The notes below the pieces were generated by a model. The model was not told where the DNA came from and searched no databases. It saw only the letters and a program-made list of their open reading frames with translations. Below, piece by piece: positions 25,891-34,172 of a DNA stretch of 64,000 nt. Position numbers and translations under genes: made by a program. The stretch is from NCBI RefSeq assembly GCF_028752835.1, contig NZ_CP087952.1, positions 372,001-436,000 of the forward strand, read 5' to 3'. The DNA comes from Desulfosarcina sp. BuS5. Lineage in GTDB: Bacteria; Desulfobacterota; Desulfobacteria; Desulfobacterales; BuS5. Every line of letters begins with the position of its first letter. Position 1 is the first letter of the stretch.

Positions 25891-26280
25891 ATGAAAATCA
25901 TTGCAGATACAAATACGTTTCTTGCTGTTGCGCTAAATGAACCGGAAAAAGATTTAATTATACGACTTACTGTAAGCTGTGATTTAGTTTCTCCAGAAGT
26001 TTTGCCTTTTGAGATTGGCAACGCATTAACGGCAATGTTGAAAAAAGGCTCTTTACGGGTAGATGAGGTGGCCTCGTCGTGGGAAATCGTGCAACATATA
26101 CCTGTTGATTTACGGAGTATCAACATAAAATCTGCATTAAAAATAGCCACAGGATTTAACATATACGCCTATGATGCCTATTTTTTGGAATGTGCTGATA
26201 ACCTTCGGAGTCCATTACTTACCCTCGACCGTGGCATGAAACGGATTGCCAGGGAAATGGGGATTAAAATTTTGGAGTAA
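25891..26280 (+). CDS. PIN-domain toxin
   Basis: A 129-aa PIN protein. Acidic residues are in IIADTNTFLAVALNEPE, in LPFEIGNALTAML, in YAYDAYFLECADN and in LTLDRGMKRIARE, the four positions expected of an active PIN nuclease. It is followed 5 bp later by a Phd/YefM-like antitoxin gene, so the order is toxin first. Its ribosome site is weak. VapC-type RNase activity is inferred from the family. Confidence 0.87.
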   Translation: MKIIADTNTFLAVALNEPEKDLIIRLTVSCDLVSPEVLPFEIGNALTAMLKKGSLRVDEVASSWEIVQHIPVDLRSINIKSALKIATGFNIYAYDAYFLECADNLRSPLLTLDRGMKRIAREMGIKILE

Positions 26281-26285
26281 ATATC

Positions 26286-26525
26286 ATGAAAGTATATACT
26301 TATTCTGAAGCGAGACAGCGTCTTGCCAATATACTTAATATCGCCCGAACTGAAGAAGTTGTTATAAAAAGGAGAGGCGGGGAAACTTTTTCAATAATTT
26401 TTAGAAAAAGTTCAAAATCACCATTTGATGTTACAGGTATTAAAACCAAAGCCACCACAAACGACATTCTTGATGCAGTTAAAAAATCAAGAGAACGATT
26501 TCCCGAACCAGATGTTCAAGATTGA
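26286..26525 (+). CDS. Phd/YefM-like antitoxin
   Basis: A 79-aa protein starting MKVYTYSEARQRLANILNIA, the Phd/YefM N-terminal DNA-binding fold, followed by the strand EEVVIKRRGGETFSIIFRK and a basic/acidic tail that would wrap the toxin. It lies 5 bp after the PIN gene and is certainly co-transcribed. Antitoxins usually precede toxins; here it follows. Confidence 0.82.
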   Translation: MKVYTYSEARQRLANILNIARTEEVVIKRRGGETFSIIFRKSSKSPFDVTGIKTKATTNDILDAVKKSRERFPEPDVQD

Positions 26526-26612
26526 CGGGCAGGGGAGAGCGGTTTTGCTTTAAACAGCGTTTTGTTTTTACCCGGCACTGATTTGCACAAAAATAAATTC
26601 ACATTTTGCCAT

Positions 26613-26891
26613 TTATTTGTAGCCTGAAGATAACAGCATCCATAAACCCATCAGAACGAATAAAGCTCCAGCCCCTATTTTAATATAATGTGCCGGAATT
26701 AGTCTGCTTATGTATGAACCGAAGACAACGGCCAGCAAGGAGGTCAATACAAGCGCACCCGCCGCGCCAAGAAATACAGCTAACCGTGTTTTGTTTTCAG
26801 CTGCAAAGGCAAAGGTGGCCAGTTGAGTTTTGTCGCCCAATTCAGCCAGAAATATCATCACGAAAGTTGTAATCATCACCTTGGTATTCAT
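26613..26891 (-). CDS. GDT1/UPF0016-family membrane cation transporter
   Basis: A 92-aa half-size member with three hydrophobic segments (residues about 5-20, 38-60, 66-88) and the family signature LAELGDKTQLATFAFA. Bacterial relatives export manganese; eukaryotic relatives move Mn/Ca and protons. Half-size proteins work as pairs, but no second half is adjacent. It is divergent from arsR. No yybP-ykoY manganese riboswitch was recognisable upstream. Confidence 0.88.
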   Translation of the reverse strand: MNTKVMITTFVMIFLAELGDKTQLATFAFAAENKTRLAVFLGAAGALVLTSLLAVVFGSYISRLIPAHYIKIGAGALFVLMGLWMLLSSGYK

Positions 26892-27052
26892 CCCTTAACT
26901 CTCCATATGAACCTTCATAAATTCCCAACGAAATATTTTTATCTGTCGCAACCTTAATAAAAATTTAATTATAATACCATCCCCTTAACCTTCCTGTAAA
27001 CAGGTTCTGGGAAAAATTGTTTCTCTTTGTTTCAAGATTCAATAAAATTCAC

Positions 27053-27081
27053 TTGACGTCGAGAAGGCAGGGTATTATATT
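27053..27081 (+). promoter_or_regulatory. sigma-70 promoter of arsR
   Basis: -35 TTGACG (27053-27058), 17-bp spacer, -10 TATATT (27076-27081), about 30 bases before the arsR ATG. ArsR repressors usually bind here to control their own operon; a clear dyad was not resolved. Confidence 0.6.
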
Positions 27082-27110
27082 GCTAAAAAAGCATACATCA
27101 GGTAGTCCAT

Positions 27111-27455
27111 ATGAAAATTTTTGTTAAGGTTATGAAAACGCTGTCCGATTCTAATCGGGTAAAGATTATAAAGATGCTGCAGCATAAGAAGATGTGCGTC
27201 TGCGAGATGCGGGAGGCATTGCAACTGGCTCAACCAACCGTCTCAAAGCATTTAAAAATGCTGGAAGACGCGGGCATCGTGGCTTCGTCTAAAAATGGGA
27301 AATGGGTTAACTATTTTCTCACAGACGGCGCCAGAAATCCTTATGCCGCTTCCATATTGGGAAATCTCAGGCACTGGCTGGAAGATGAACCGGAGGTTTC
27401 AGAGTTGGTTCAAAAACTTCCTTTTATTCGGCGTGAAGATATATGTGGGAAATAA
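27111..27455 (+). CDS. arsR: ArsR-family metalloregulator
   Basis: A 114-aa winged-helix repressor. Arsenite-binding cysteines lie in the alpha-3 motif MCVCEMREAL (family ELCVCDL), followed by the recognition helix QPTVSKHLKMLEDAGIV and wing NGKWVNYFL. It would leave the DNA when arsenite binds. It heads the plus-strand accessory island. The genes directly after it are broken (permease fragment, transposase fragment, ACR3 remnant), so its original resistance operon is no longer functional here, although downstream efflux genes may still be under its control. Confidence 0.92.
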   Translation: MKIFVKVMKTLSDSNRVKIIKMLQHKKMCVCEMREALQLAQPTVSKHLKMLEDAGIVASSKNGKWVNYFLTDGARNPYAASILGNLRHWLEDEPEVSELVQKLPFIRREDICGK

Positions 27456-27546
27456 TTTTTTTACCTTATATATATTGCTAAATAGCGATTTGTTTGATTG
27501 ATACCAGCAGATTTTCAAAATTTAAAAAAGCAACCGGAGTAATATT

Positions 27547-27696
27547 ATGGGAAAAGAATTCCAGGGAAATTATTTTTTTTCGGTAAAAGCAAATTTAATG
27601 CCATATCTGTATTTACCAATCGGACTGGCTGGATTTTATTTATGGTGGCTGGTTTACGTCAGGCTTTCCTCCGTTTCATCCTGGCTGACCTATAAA
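27547..27696 (+). pseudogene. N-terminal fragment of a membrane protein, cut by a transposase remnant
   Basis: About 50 codons (MGKEFQGNYFFSVKANLMPY...) containing one hydrophobic segment (YLPIGLAGFYLWWLVYVRL) stop resembling a protein where the transposase fragment begins. The position after arsR suggests an arsenic-related permease, but the family is not established. Confidence 0.5.
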
Positions 27697-28080
27697 AGGC
27701 AATTTTCAGGCAATTGTGATAAAAGATCGTAAATTCAAAAAGAAACGGAAATCGAATCAGCCGGAGTATGCCTATTTTACTTCACTTCCATGGAAAAATG
27801 CTTTGTCCCTATATGAAGCATACAGTCGGCGGTGGACCATCGAAAACAATGCTATTAAAGAGCTGTATCAATATTGGATTTTTGAAGATTTCCATTGTGC
27901 CAAGTTTAATGCAATCCGTGCTCATATTATCTTTTCTGTTGTTATGTTTAATTTGCACATATTGTTCAAATTCAAGTATGGCAGACGTTTTTCAGAGAAA
28001 TCGATTGCTGCCAAAAGAGCACCTGGTTTTGAACCCGCTCGTGTTATCGTTTATTGTGATGATTATTTCGCCATTGGCCA
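27697..28080 (+). pseudogene. C-terminal fragment of an IS4/IS1634-type transposase
   Basis: The frame from about 27697 encodes FQAIVIKDRKFKKKRKSN and later LYEAYSRRWTIENNAIKELY, the YxxxRxxxExxxK block of IS4-type DDE transposases, ending around VIVYCDDYFAI. The N-terminal part and the left end are missing. The remaining open frame to 28243 is not transposase-like. It separates the permease fragment from the ACR3 remnant. Confidence 0.72.
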
Positions 28081-28272
28081 TTGTCTTCCCATTGTGGTGG
28101 CTGGAAGTTCCGCTGCTACCGTAAGAAACGTGCTGGAAAGCAGCAGGTGGCAGGGGGCCGGAAACTGGTTCCGGAAGGGCGCAGGGGCGGTTATCCGTAC
28201 CCTTGGACTCTATTTTATTATGAATCCGTTTTTTGTGAGTTAAAAATCATTATTTCCGACAGGAGATAATCT

Positions 28273-28883
28273 ATGGCAGCGGCAATAAGCAAACGGCTAT
28301 CCTTTCTGGATCGCTTTTTAACCCTCTGGATATTTCTGGCCATGTTTATCGGCGTGGGCGGTGGTTATATATTCTTCGATATCCGGGGCGTGATCGACCA
28401 TTTTCAGGTCGGCACCACCAATATCCCCATTGCCATCGGATTAATCCTGATGATGTACCCACCCCTTGCCAAGGTGAAATATGAGCAGTTGGGTTATGTA
28501 TTTCGTGATTTTAAAGTGCTTGCACTTTCCTTGATTCAAAACTGGGTGATCGGGCCCATCCTGATGTTCCTGCTCGCCATTTCTTTTTTGTCGTCATGTT
28601 TTTCGTATCCTTTTACCTGTCCATGAAGGCGGGCGCAACCTATGAACAGTCCACAACCCTGAGTTTTACCGCAGCGTCCAACAATTTTGAACTGGCCATT
28701 GCCGTGGCCGTGGCCGTGGCCGTTTTCGGAATCAACTCAGGCGTGGCATTCGCCGCGGTTATCGGCCCGCTGGTGGAAGTGCCGGTCCTGATCAGCCTGG
28801 TGAATGTATCCCTGTGGTTCAAGAAAAAACACTTTCCGTTTACCAGGGCGACGCCCACGGGGCGTGTGTCATGTGACGCGTGA
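28273..28883 (+). pseudogene. arsenite efflux permease ACR3 with large internal deletion
   Basis: The first 105 codons (28273 on) match the ACR3 N-terminus ([55 protein letters not shown]). From about 28606, in another frame, the C-terminus continues ([39 protein letters not shown]) to 28883. Together they give about 200 of the usual ~350 residues, missing the middle helices and the conserved transport cysteine region. A GCCGTG microsatellite lengthens the AVAVAV stretch. The gene cannot give a working pump. Confidence 0.82.
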
Positions 28884-28960
28884 ATCATAATGCGATCTTT
28901 ATGAGTAACAACATTCGTAAAATATAATACTCTATTTTCAATACCAGAAGGAGGCATTCA

Positions 28961-29566
28961 ATGGACAAAAAATTACTGAAAAAGGCATTCGAATTTCATG
29001 GCCATATCTGCTGGGCAAGCGCAGCCGGTGTTCGCGCGGGTCAGGCAGCCTTAAGGAAACTGGGAGTTCGGCGCACCGGCACGTCAGGTGAATTGCACTG
29101 TATCATCGAGATCGGGGACAACCACGGGGCACAATGCTTTGCTGACGGCGTCCAGTACGCCACAGGCTGTACACTCGGCAAGGCCAATATTGAGAAGACC
29201 GGGTGGGGCAAGCTGGCGATTACTCTGATTGACAAAAAAAGTGAAAAGGCCGTTCGCGTGTCATATAAACCTGGAAGGCATAAGCTGATCGCGGAATCAG
29301 CGTTTATGAAAAAACGTGGGCAGGGCGTGCCTCCCACACAGATTCCCGAAGAGGAAGCTTGGGCGATGGCCGATATCATATGGGAAGCGCCTGAATCCGA
29401 TGTGCTTTCTGTGGGCCGGGTGGAGTCCTATGAATGGGGAGATGATTTTGGGGAAATCATGGGCCTTGTGCCATGTGATGATTGCGGTGAGCTTGTGGCC
29501 AAGGCATATCTTCGCCTAGTAGGGGAGAAAAAGATGTGCATCCCGTGTTCGGGTTACGAGCGGTAG
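28961..29566 (+). CDS. FmdE-family protein with C-terminal zinc finger
   Basis: A 201-aa protein. The FmdE domain (residues about 5-140) has HGHICWASAAGVRAGQAAL, then DNHGAQCFADGVQYATGCT and TLGKANI. The usual HGHxCP has Trp for Pro. A TraR/DksA-like zinc finger closes it (CDDCGELVAKAY...CIPCSGYE). FmdE proteins in non-methanogens have no settled function and are often beside molybdenum or iron-sulfur enzymes. The start has GGAGG upstream. A paralogue lies 470 bp downstream. Confidence 0.88.
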   Translation: MDKKLLKKAFEFHGHICWASAAGVRAGQAALRKLGVRRTGTSGELHCIIEIGDNHGAQCFADGVQYATGCTLGKANIEKTGWGKLAITLIDKKSEKAVRVSYKPGRHKLIAESAFMKKRGQGVPPTQIPEEEAWAMADIIWEAPESDVLSVGRVESYEWGDDFGEIMGLVPCDDCGELVAKAYLRLVGEKKMCIPCSGYER

Positions 29567-29624
29567 GCCCGGGTTGGCCGTGGGTATGTGTCGTATGAGG
29601 TATAAACTATGAAAGGAAACAGCC

Positions 29625-30085
29625 ATGCTTCTCAAAAGCTACACAAAAGAAATATCAAGGCCCAAGTGCAATCCCGGATTTGAATCCGTTCACTGCACCG
29701 CCCGCCTGGATCAGGATATCGGCGCGGTTATTCCGTATCTCAATGCCGCACTGGACGGCTCCGAATACCTGAAAGACCCCCCCGGCGGTACTGTTTAAAA
29801 ACAACGGCCGGTTAATTACCGTTCAATCGGATAGCATTGCCGTCAATGCCCTCAAAGATGAAAATGAGGCCGACCGGATACTTGAATGACTTAAACGGGA
29901 AATCAACGAAACCTGGGACAAGCGCGCGGAGATCACACCAAACTATGAAAGCGCCCCCAAGCCTCAGATCATAAAGATACTGAAGAGACTGCCCAAGAAG
30001 CAACTGCAGCGAATGCGGTCAGCCCACCCGCATGGTCTTTGCCACTCAGGTAGCAGAGGGGGTTAAAGGCGCTGAGGACTGCCCG
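29625..30085 (+). pseudogene. degraded iron-sulfur (Fes-domain) protein running into an FmdE gene
   Basis: From ATG 29625 (AAAGGA upstream) the frame reads MLLKSYTKEISRPKCNPGFE, with a frameshift in a C-run near 29777, a TGA in place of Trp at about 29888, and a one-base shift near 29998. With these corrected it ends in a four-cysteine Fes-type motif ([17 protein letters not shown]) with one cysteine changed to Arg, leading without break into [16 protein letters not shown] of the FmdE-like gene. It is a decayed gene whose end has been joined to the next one. Confidence 0.72.
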
Positions 30086-30634
30086 GCCATGCCCATGGGG
30101 CTCAAAGCAGGGCTTGCTGCCATGAAGGTTCTTGGCGTGGAGCATGCAAAGGACAAAGAGTTGTTTGTAGAATCAGAGACCGGCAAGGGCCATGCTGCAG
30201 GCTGCTTCTTAGACGGCATTATGGTGGCGACCGGCTGCACCTACGGCAAATCAAATATCAAAAAACGCTATTACAACAAGATGGCCTTTACACTCATTGA
30301 CCTAAAGACGGGACTGGCCGTTCGGGTTTCTCTCAAACCGGACTTTTTTGAAAAGGCCCTTGCCTCTCCCTTTGTGCAGCAAAGAAAGGCTGGGGTGCCA
30401 CCACAAGAGATTCAACCGGAAATCGCCGACCCTCTAATCAACCGGATCATCGATTTGGATGCGGCCGAGTTTCTGGATATCGGCAATGTTCACTCTGTGG
30501 ATGTCAAAAAAGGGAAAGGCGTGTTTGAGACCAAAAGGTGCGATACATGCGGGGAAGTGACCTTTGTCAACAAACTGCGTATCAAGGGCGATGGGTCTAT
30601 GGCCTGCATTCCCTGCTCGGGTTACGAAGAATAA
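30032..30634 (+). CDS. second FmdE-family protein, N-terminally chimeric
   Basis: A 200-aa frame starting at ATG 30032. Residues 1-17 ([17 protein letters not shown]) come from the Fes domain of the degraded gene upstream; from [14 protein letters not shown] on it is an FmdE domain with [20 protein letters not shown] and ending in a zinc finger ([11 protein letters not shown]...CIPCSGYE). The native FmdE start with its HGHxCP histidines is missing, lost at the CP junction. The product would lack the N-terminal metal ligands. No ribosome site precedes 30032. It may be a pseudogene. Confidence 0.6.
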   Translation: MVFATQVAEGVKGAEDCPAMPMGLKAGLAAMKVLGVEHAKDKELFVESETGKGHAAGCFLDGIMVATGCTYGKSNIKKRYYNKMAFTLIDLKTGLAVRVSLKPDFFEKALASPFVQQRKAGVPPQEIQPEIADPLINRIIDLDAAEFLDIGNVHSVDVKKGKGVFETKRCDTCGEVTFVNKLRIKGDGSMACIPCSGYEE

Positions 30635-30646
30635 GGAGGAACTATT

Positions 30647-31456
30647 TTGGCATTAGGATTTGAACAGGTCGCCTTGTTATGTGGCATTTTTTTTATTGTG
30701 TCGGTCATCTTTATGATATTCGGCCAGGGGGGCGGCGCAGTTTATGTCCCCATGCTTCTGGCCTTCGGTCTGCCCCTCTACAGGTGTGCCGCCACAAGCC
30801 AGGTGTTAATCATCGTGGCCACAATTTCCGCCCTGCTCGTCTTTCAGAAGGCCGGGTTTGTAGACTGGTCGCTCGCCCTTATTGTGGAGCCCCCGACAAA
30901 CTTGGGGGCATTTTTAGGCGGATACCTTTCGCCCTGTTTTCCCGCCGCATTTTCCAAGCTTGCCTTTGCCTGCATTATTCTTATTGGCGCCTATTTCATG
31001 ATCAGGCCCATTAGAGACAGGCAAATAAAGACGGCAGGCAGAAGCGACCGCTGGTACTGTCTGGAACGTAATTTCGGAAGTGAATCATACTCGTTGAACC
31101 TTTTGGCCCTTATCCCGCTGATGATTGTAGCAGGTTTTGTGGCCGGCATGCTCGGCGTGGGCGGCGGCCTTATAAAGGTGCCTGCCCTTGTGCTCCTGGG
31201 CGGCGTGCCCATGAAGATTGCAGTCGGTTCATCCAGCCTGATGATCGGGATTACCGCACTCACAGGCCTTTTCGGTCATGCCCTGGTCGGGCATTTTGAT
31301 CCGAAACTGGCCTTGACTCTCGGTGCAGCGGTCCTTGCAGGCTCCCAGATCGGGGCAAGGCTGGGTGTGAAAATCGATAAAAAGAGTCATAAAAAATATT
31401 TTGGTTATCTGCTGGTTTTTATTGCATGCTGGATGGGCTATATGGCGTTTAAGTAG
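30647..31456 (+). CDS. TauE/SafE-family anion exporter
   Basis: A 269-aa membrane protein with about eight hydrophobic segments in two related halves, GGGAVYVPMLLAFGLPLYRC and MLGVGGGLIKVPALVLLGG, the duplicated signature of TauE/SafE exporters (sulfite, sulfoacetate or thiosulfate-type anions). It starts at TTG 30647 with AAGGAGG 6 bases before, 12 bp after the FmdE-like gene, so co-transcribed. The substrate is not deducible from sequence. It is intact in an otherwise damaged stretch. Confidence 0.9.
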   Translation: MALGFEQVALLCGIFFIVSVIFMIFGQGGGAVYVPMLLAFGLPLYRCAATSQVLIIVATISALLVFQKAGFVDWSLALIVEPPTNLGAFLGGYLSPCFPAAFSKLAFACIILIGAYFMIRPIRDRQIKTAGRSDRWYCLERNFGSESYSLNLLALIPLMIVAGFVAGMLGVGGGLIKVPALVLLGGVPMKIAVGSSSLMIGITALTGLFGHALVGHFDPKLALTLGAAVLAGSQIGARLGVKIDKKSHKKYFGYLLVFIACWMGYMAFK

Positions 31457-31575
31457 CTCCTGAAAAACCTATCCCACACAAAGCCACAAAGAACACTGAA
31501 TTTTTTTTGTTCCCACTCCGCACTGACAGAGTATGATACAAAATATGTTTACCATACCCACAGGAGCGTAGCTTG

Positions 31576-32988
31576 ATGAAACGTATCATGTTAACGATAA
31601 TCTTCGTCATCCCCTCATTGATAAGTTTTGCAGGATGCGCGTTGATCAATCCGACCAATCCCTATCCCGATGTGACGAGGACGCAGGTTCAGACGGAATC
31701 CAGGGCTGTTTCTCGATCAAAAATCGATACGGAAAATAAATCGATTACCCTCTCAGATGCCATTGGCATAGCTCTTGAAAACAATCCCAGCGTGGCCGAG
31801 GCCCGGCATGAAACCGATGCGGCTTCAGCCCGGCACGCACAGGCGTTTGCCCGCGCCCTCCCCAAAATTGACGCTACGGGCGGCTACACGCATGATATGG
31901 ATGACCAGCGCCTCATGCCGGCACACTATAACGGGGAACCGGGCGTATTCGGGGACGATATCTATTCGGCGGAGATGGTTTTGACCCAGCCGCTGTTTAC
32001 CGGCGGACGGCTGATTAATGGAATAAGTGCCGCAAAACTGCTTGAGCAGGCCGCGGTTCATCGTCTCTCCCGGACCCGCGAGGAACTGGTATTCAATGTG
32101 TCGAGCACCTTCTATACGATCCTGGCGCAAAGGGAGATCGTCGGCGCGTTAAAATTTTCTAAAAAGGCCCTGGACGAACATCTCAAACAGGTCAACAACC
32201 TGATTGCAAACAAAAAAGCGTCCAGGGTGGATCGGTTGCGGATAAAGGTCAGGATCGCAGATATCGTTCAGAGGCTGACCTTGGCGGAAAATATGCTGTC
32301 CATTCAAAAAAGAGTCCTGACCAACCTGATGGGGGCATCGGACACGAGAGGAGCGCTGACCATTACAGGGGACCTCAACAAGGGACCTTCCGGGCCGGTG
32401 GACATGGATAGAAATATCAACATGGCTTTTAAACTGAGAACGGATTACATGGCGGCTCGGGCGGCCCTGGAAGCAACGGCAAAAAAAGTTGATGCGGCTC
32501 GGGCCGGACACTGGCCCTCCATATCCCTTCAAGGCTCTTACGGGGAACGATGGTCGGATGACCCGTCCGTTTATCCACCGGGTACGAATGCCTCCGATGA
32601 TATGGGAAGAATCGGTGTTTTCGTGAATATCCCGATCTTTGAAAGCGGGTTGATCTCCGCCCGGGTTCGGGAAGAGCGGGCCGCCCTTTATGCGGCCGGG
32701 GAAAAACTCCGCGCCCTTGAACTCGGTATTCGACTGGATGTTCAAACCGCCGTCCTGAATATTGATACGGATATCAAAAGAATCCATACTACGGAAAAGG
32801 CCATTGATCAGGCAAAGGAATCCCTTAGGATCGAGAGGAAAAAGTATAACTACGGCAAGGGGTCCATCACGGATGTGCTGGACGCCCAGTCGTCCATGCT
32901 CGACTCCCAAACCAATTATTATAAGGCCCTGGTCGATTACAACACGGCCCTTGCTCAATTGCGACTGGCGACAGGAGTGATAAAATGA
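31576..32988 (+). CDS. TolC-family outer-membrane efflux lipoprotein
   Basis: About 470 aa. A lipoprotein signal peptide (MKRIMLTIIFVIPSLISFAG then Cys) anchors it to the outer membrane. Two OEP repeats follow, with SLSDAIGIALENNPSVAEAR-like start (ITLSDAIGIALENNPSVAEA), TQPLFTGGRLINGI, and the second-repeat VNIPIFESGLISARVREERA. It ends DYNTALAQLRLATG. It forms the outer channel of the tripartite pump with the next two genes; its stop overlaps the adaptor start by 4 bp. Confidence 0.93.
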   Translation: MKRIMLTIIFVIPSLISFAGCALINPTNPYPDVTRTQVQTESRAVSRSKIDTENKSITLSDAIGIALENNPSVAEARHETDAASARHAQAFARALPKIDATGGYTHDMDDQRLMPAHYNGEPGVFGDDIYSAEMVLTQPLFTGGRLINGISAAKLLEQAAVHRLSRTREELVFNVSSTFYTILAQREIVGALKFSKKALDEHLKQVNNLIANKKASRVDRLRIKVRIADIVQRLTLAENMLSIQKRVLTNLMGASDTRGALTITGDLNKGPSGPVDMDRNINMAFKLRTDYMAARAALEATAKKVDAARAGHWPSISLQGSYGERWSDDPSVYPPGTNASDDMGRIGVFVNIPIFESGLISARVREERAALYAAGEKLRALELGIRLDVQTAVLNIDTDIKRIHTTEKAIDQAKESLRIERKKYNYGKGSITDVLDAQSSMLDSQTNYYKALVDYNTALAQLRLATGVIK

Positions 32989-34172
32989 AAAGCAGGAAAT
33001 CCCGGATAATTATTATTCTCATCGTGGTTATTGTACTTATCGGCATCGGTGCGGGCCTGATAAAGAAAAAACAAAGCAAGCTGGCCAAGGCTCCAAGATA
33101 CGGTTTGTCCCCCGCAATTGTGCATGTGGCGTCCGCAAAAAACGGTGATCTTGACATTAATCTGACCTATCTTGCAGTAGTCGAGCCGTTTCAAAAGGCG
33201 GACATATCGTCCCGGGCTTCGGCATCGATTGTATCGGTCAATGTTTATGAAGGAGACCGGGTAAGACGCGGTGATATCCTCATTGTACTGGATGCAAAGG
33301 ATATTCATTCCGGTATCGATGCCGTGTCCGCCCAGGTCAAACAGGCAAAGGCGAACCTTGCGTCCAATAAAGCCACTGTTGAGGCCCTGGATAAATCAGC
33401 GGCCTATTGGGGCCGTGAGGCAATGCGGGATAGCGCCCTTGCAAAAGACGGGGCCATTCCCGAGGCCCAGGCCGAGGGAACGGTGAATAAGGCGGATGAA
33501 ATCAAAGGCCGACGGGATTCTGCCCGCCGGATGACGGATGCCCTTTACCAAACAATTCGGTCACTGGTACAGAAAAAATCCCAACTGACGGCCCAGCTCG
33601 CCTATTATATTATACCTTCCCCCCTTGACGGTGTCGTCACCCGGCGTCTGGTTGATCCGGGTGACTTGGCCTCCCCCGGAAGGACACTAATTACGGTGGA
33701 GGATACAAACCGTATGATGCCGGCATTTGATGTCCCCCAGCAGGACTTGGACCGAATTCGTGAGGGATTGCCGGTGACCTTTCAGATCAATGGAAAAGTG
33801 CTTCATGCAACGCTATCTCATCTTTTTCCGGCGCTTGCCGCATCCAGGATGGCACGGGCCGAAGTCTACATTGACGGACCGGACAAGGCCCTGTTGACCA
33901 GCGGGGCCTATGTGCCGCTAACCGTGCAACTTATGCATATCAAAGACGTCACCCTCGTGCCGCCGGCCTGTCTTGTCGCCAATCAAAATGAACAACCGTA
34001 TGTCTATGTGATTCAGGACGAGCATGTCGCAATCCGTTCGGTTGAGATATTGGGGGATGGCGGCAAACTGACGGCAATCAAAGGTGTCAAGGCCGGGGAA
34101 CAGGTGGTCCTCAACACCTTTCTGGGATGGGCGCGACTTGCACAAGGGATGCCGGTGGAGGTGACAAAATGA
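32985..34172 (+). CDS. RND efflux periplasmic adaptor (membrane fusion protein)
   Basis: A 395-aa HlyD/AcrA-type adaptor. It has an N-terminal membrane anchor (IIIILIVVIVLIGIGAGLI), a lipoyl-like half (PFQKADISSRASASIVSVNV, VRRGDILIVLD), a coiled-coil hairpin (about 95-190), a second lipoyl half (IPSPLDGVVTRRLVDPGD) and the beta-barrel and proximal domain. It links the inner-membrane RND pump to the TolC channel. It overlaps both neighbours by 4 bp (ATGA), so the three genes are translationally coupled. Confidence 0.94.
   Translation: MKSRKSRIIIILIVVIVLIGIGAGLIKKKQSKLAKAPRYGLSPAIVHVASAKNGDLDINLTYLAVVEPFQKADISSRASASIVSVNVYEGDRVRRGDILIVLDAKDIHSGIDAVSAQVKQAKANLASNKATVEALDKSAAYWGREAMRDSALAKDGAIPEAQAEGTVNKADEIKGRRDSARRMTDALYQTIRSLVQKKSQLTAQLAYYIIPSPLDGVVTRRLVDPGDLASPGRTLITVEDTNRMMPAFDVPQQDLDRIREGLPVTFQINGKVLHATLSHLFPALAASRMARAEVYIDGPDKALLTSGAYVPLTVQLMHIKDVTLVPPACLVANQNEQPYVYVIQDEHVAIRSVEILGDGGKLTAIKGVKAGEQVVLNTFLGWARLAQGMPVEVTK

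Noticed and set aside
26892-27050. yybP-ykoY manganese riboswitch upstream of the GDT1-family gene
   Set aside because: The leader lacks a recognisable conserved core; only weak similarity by eye.
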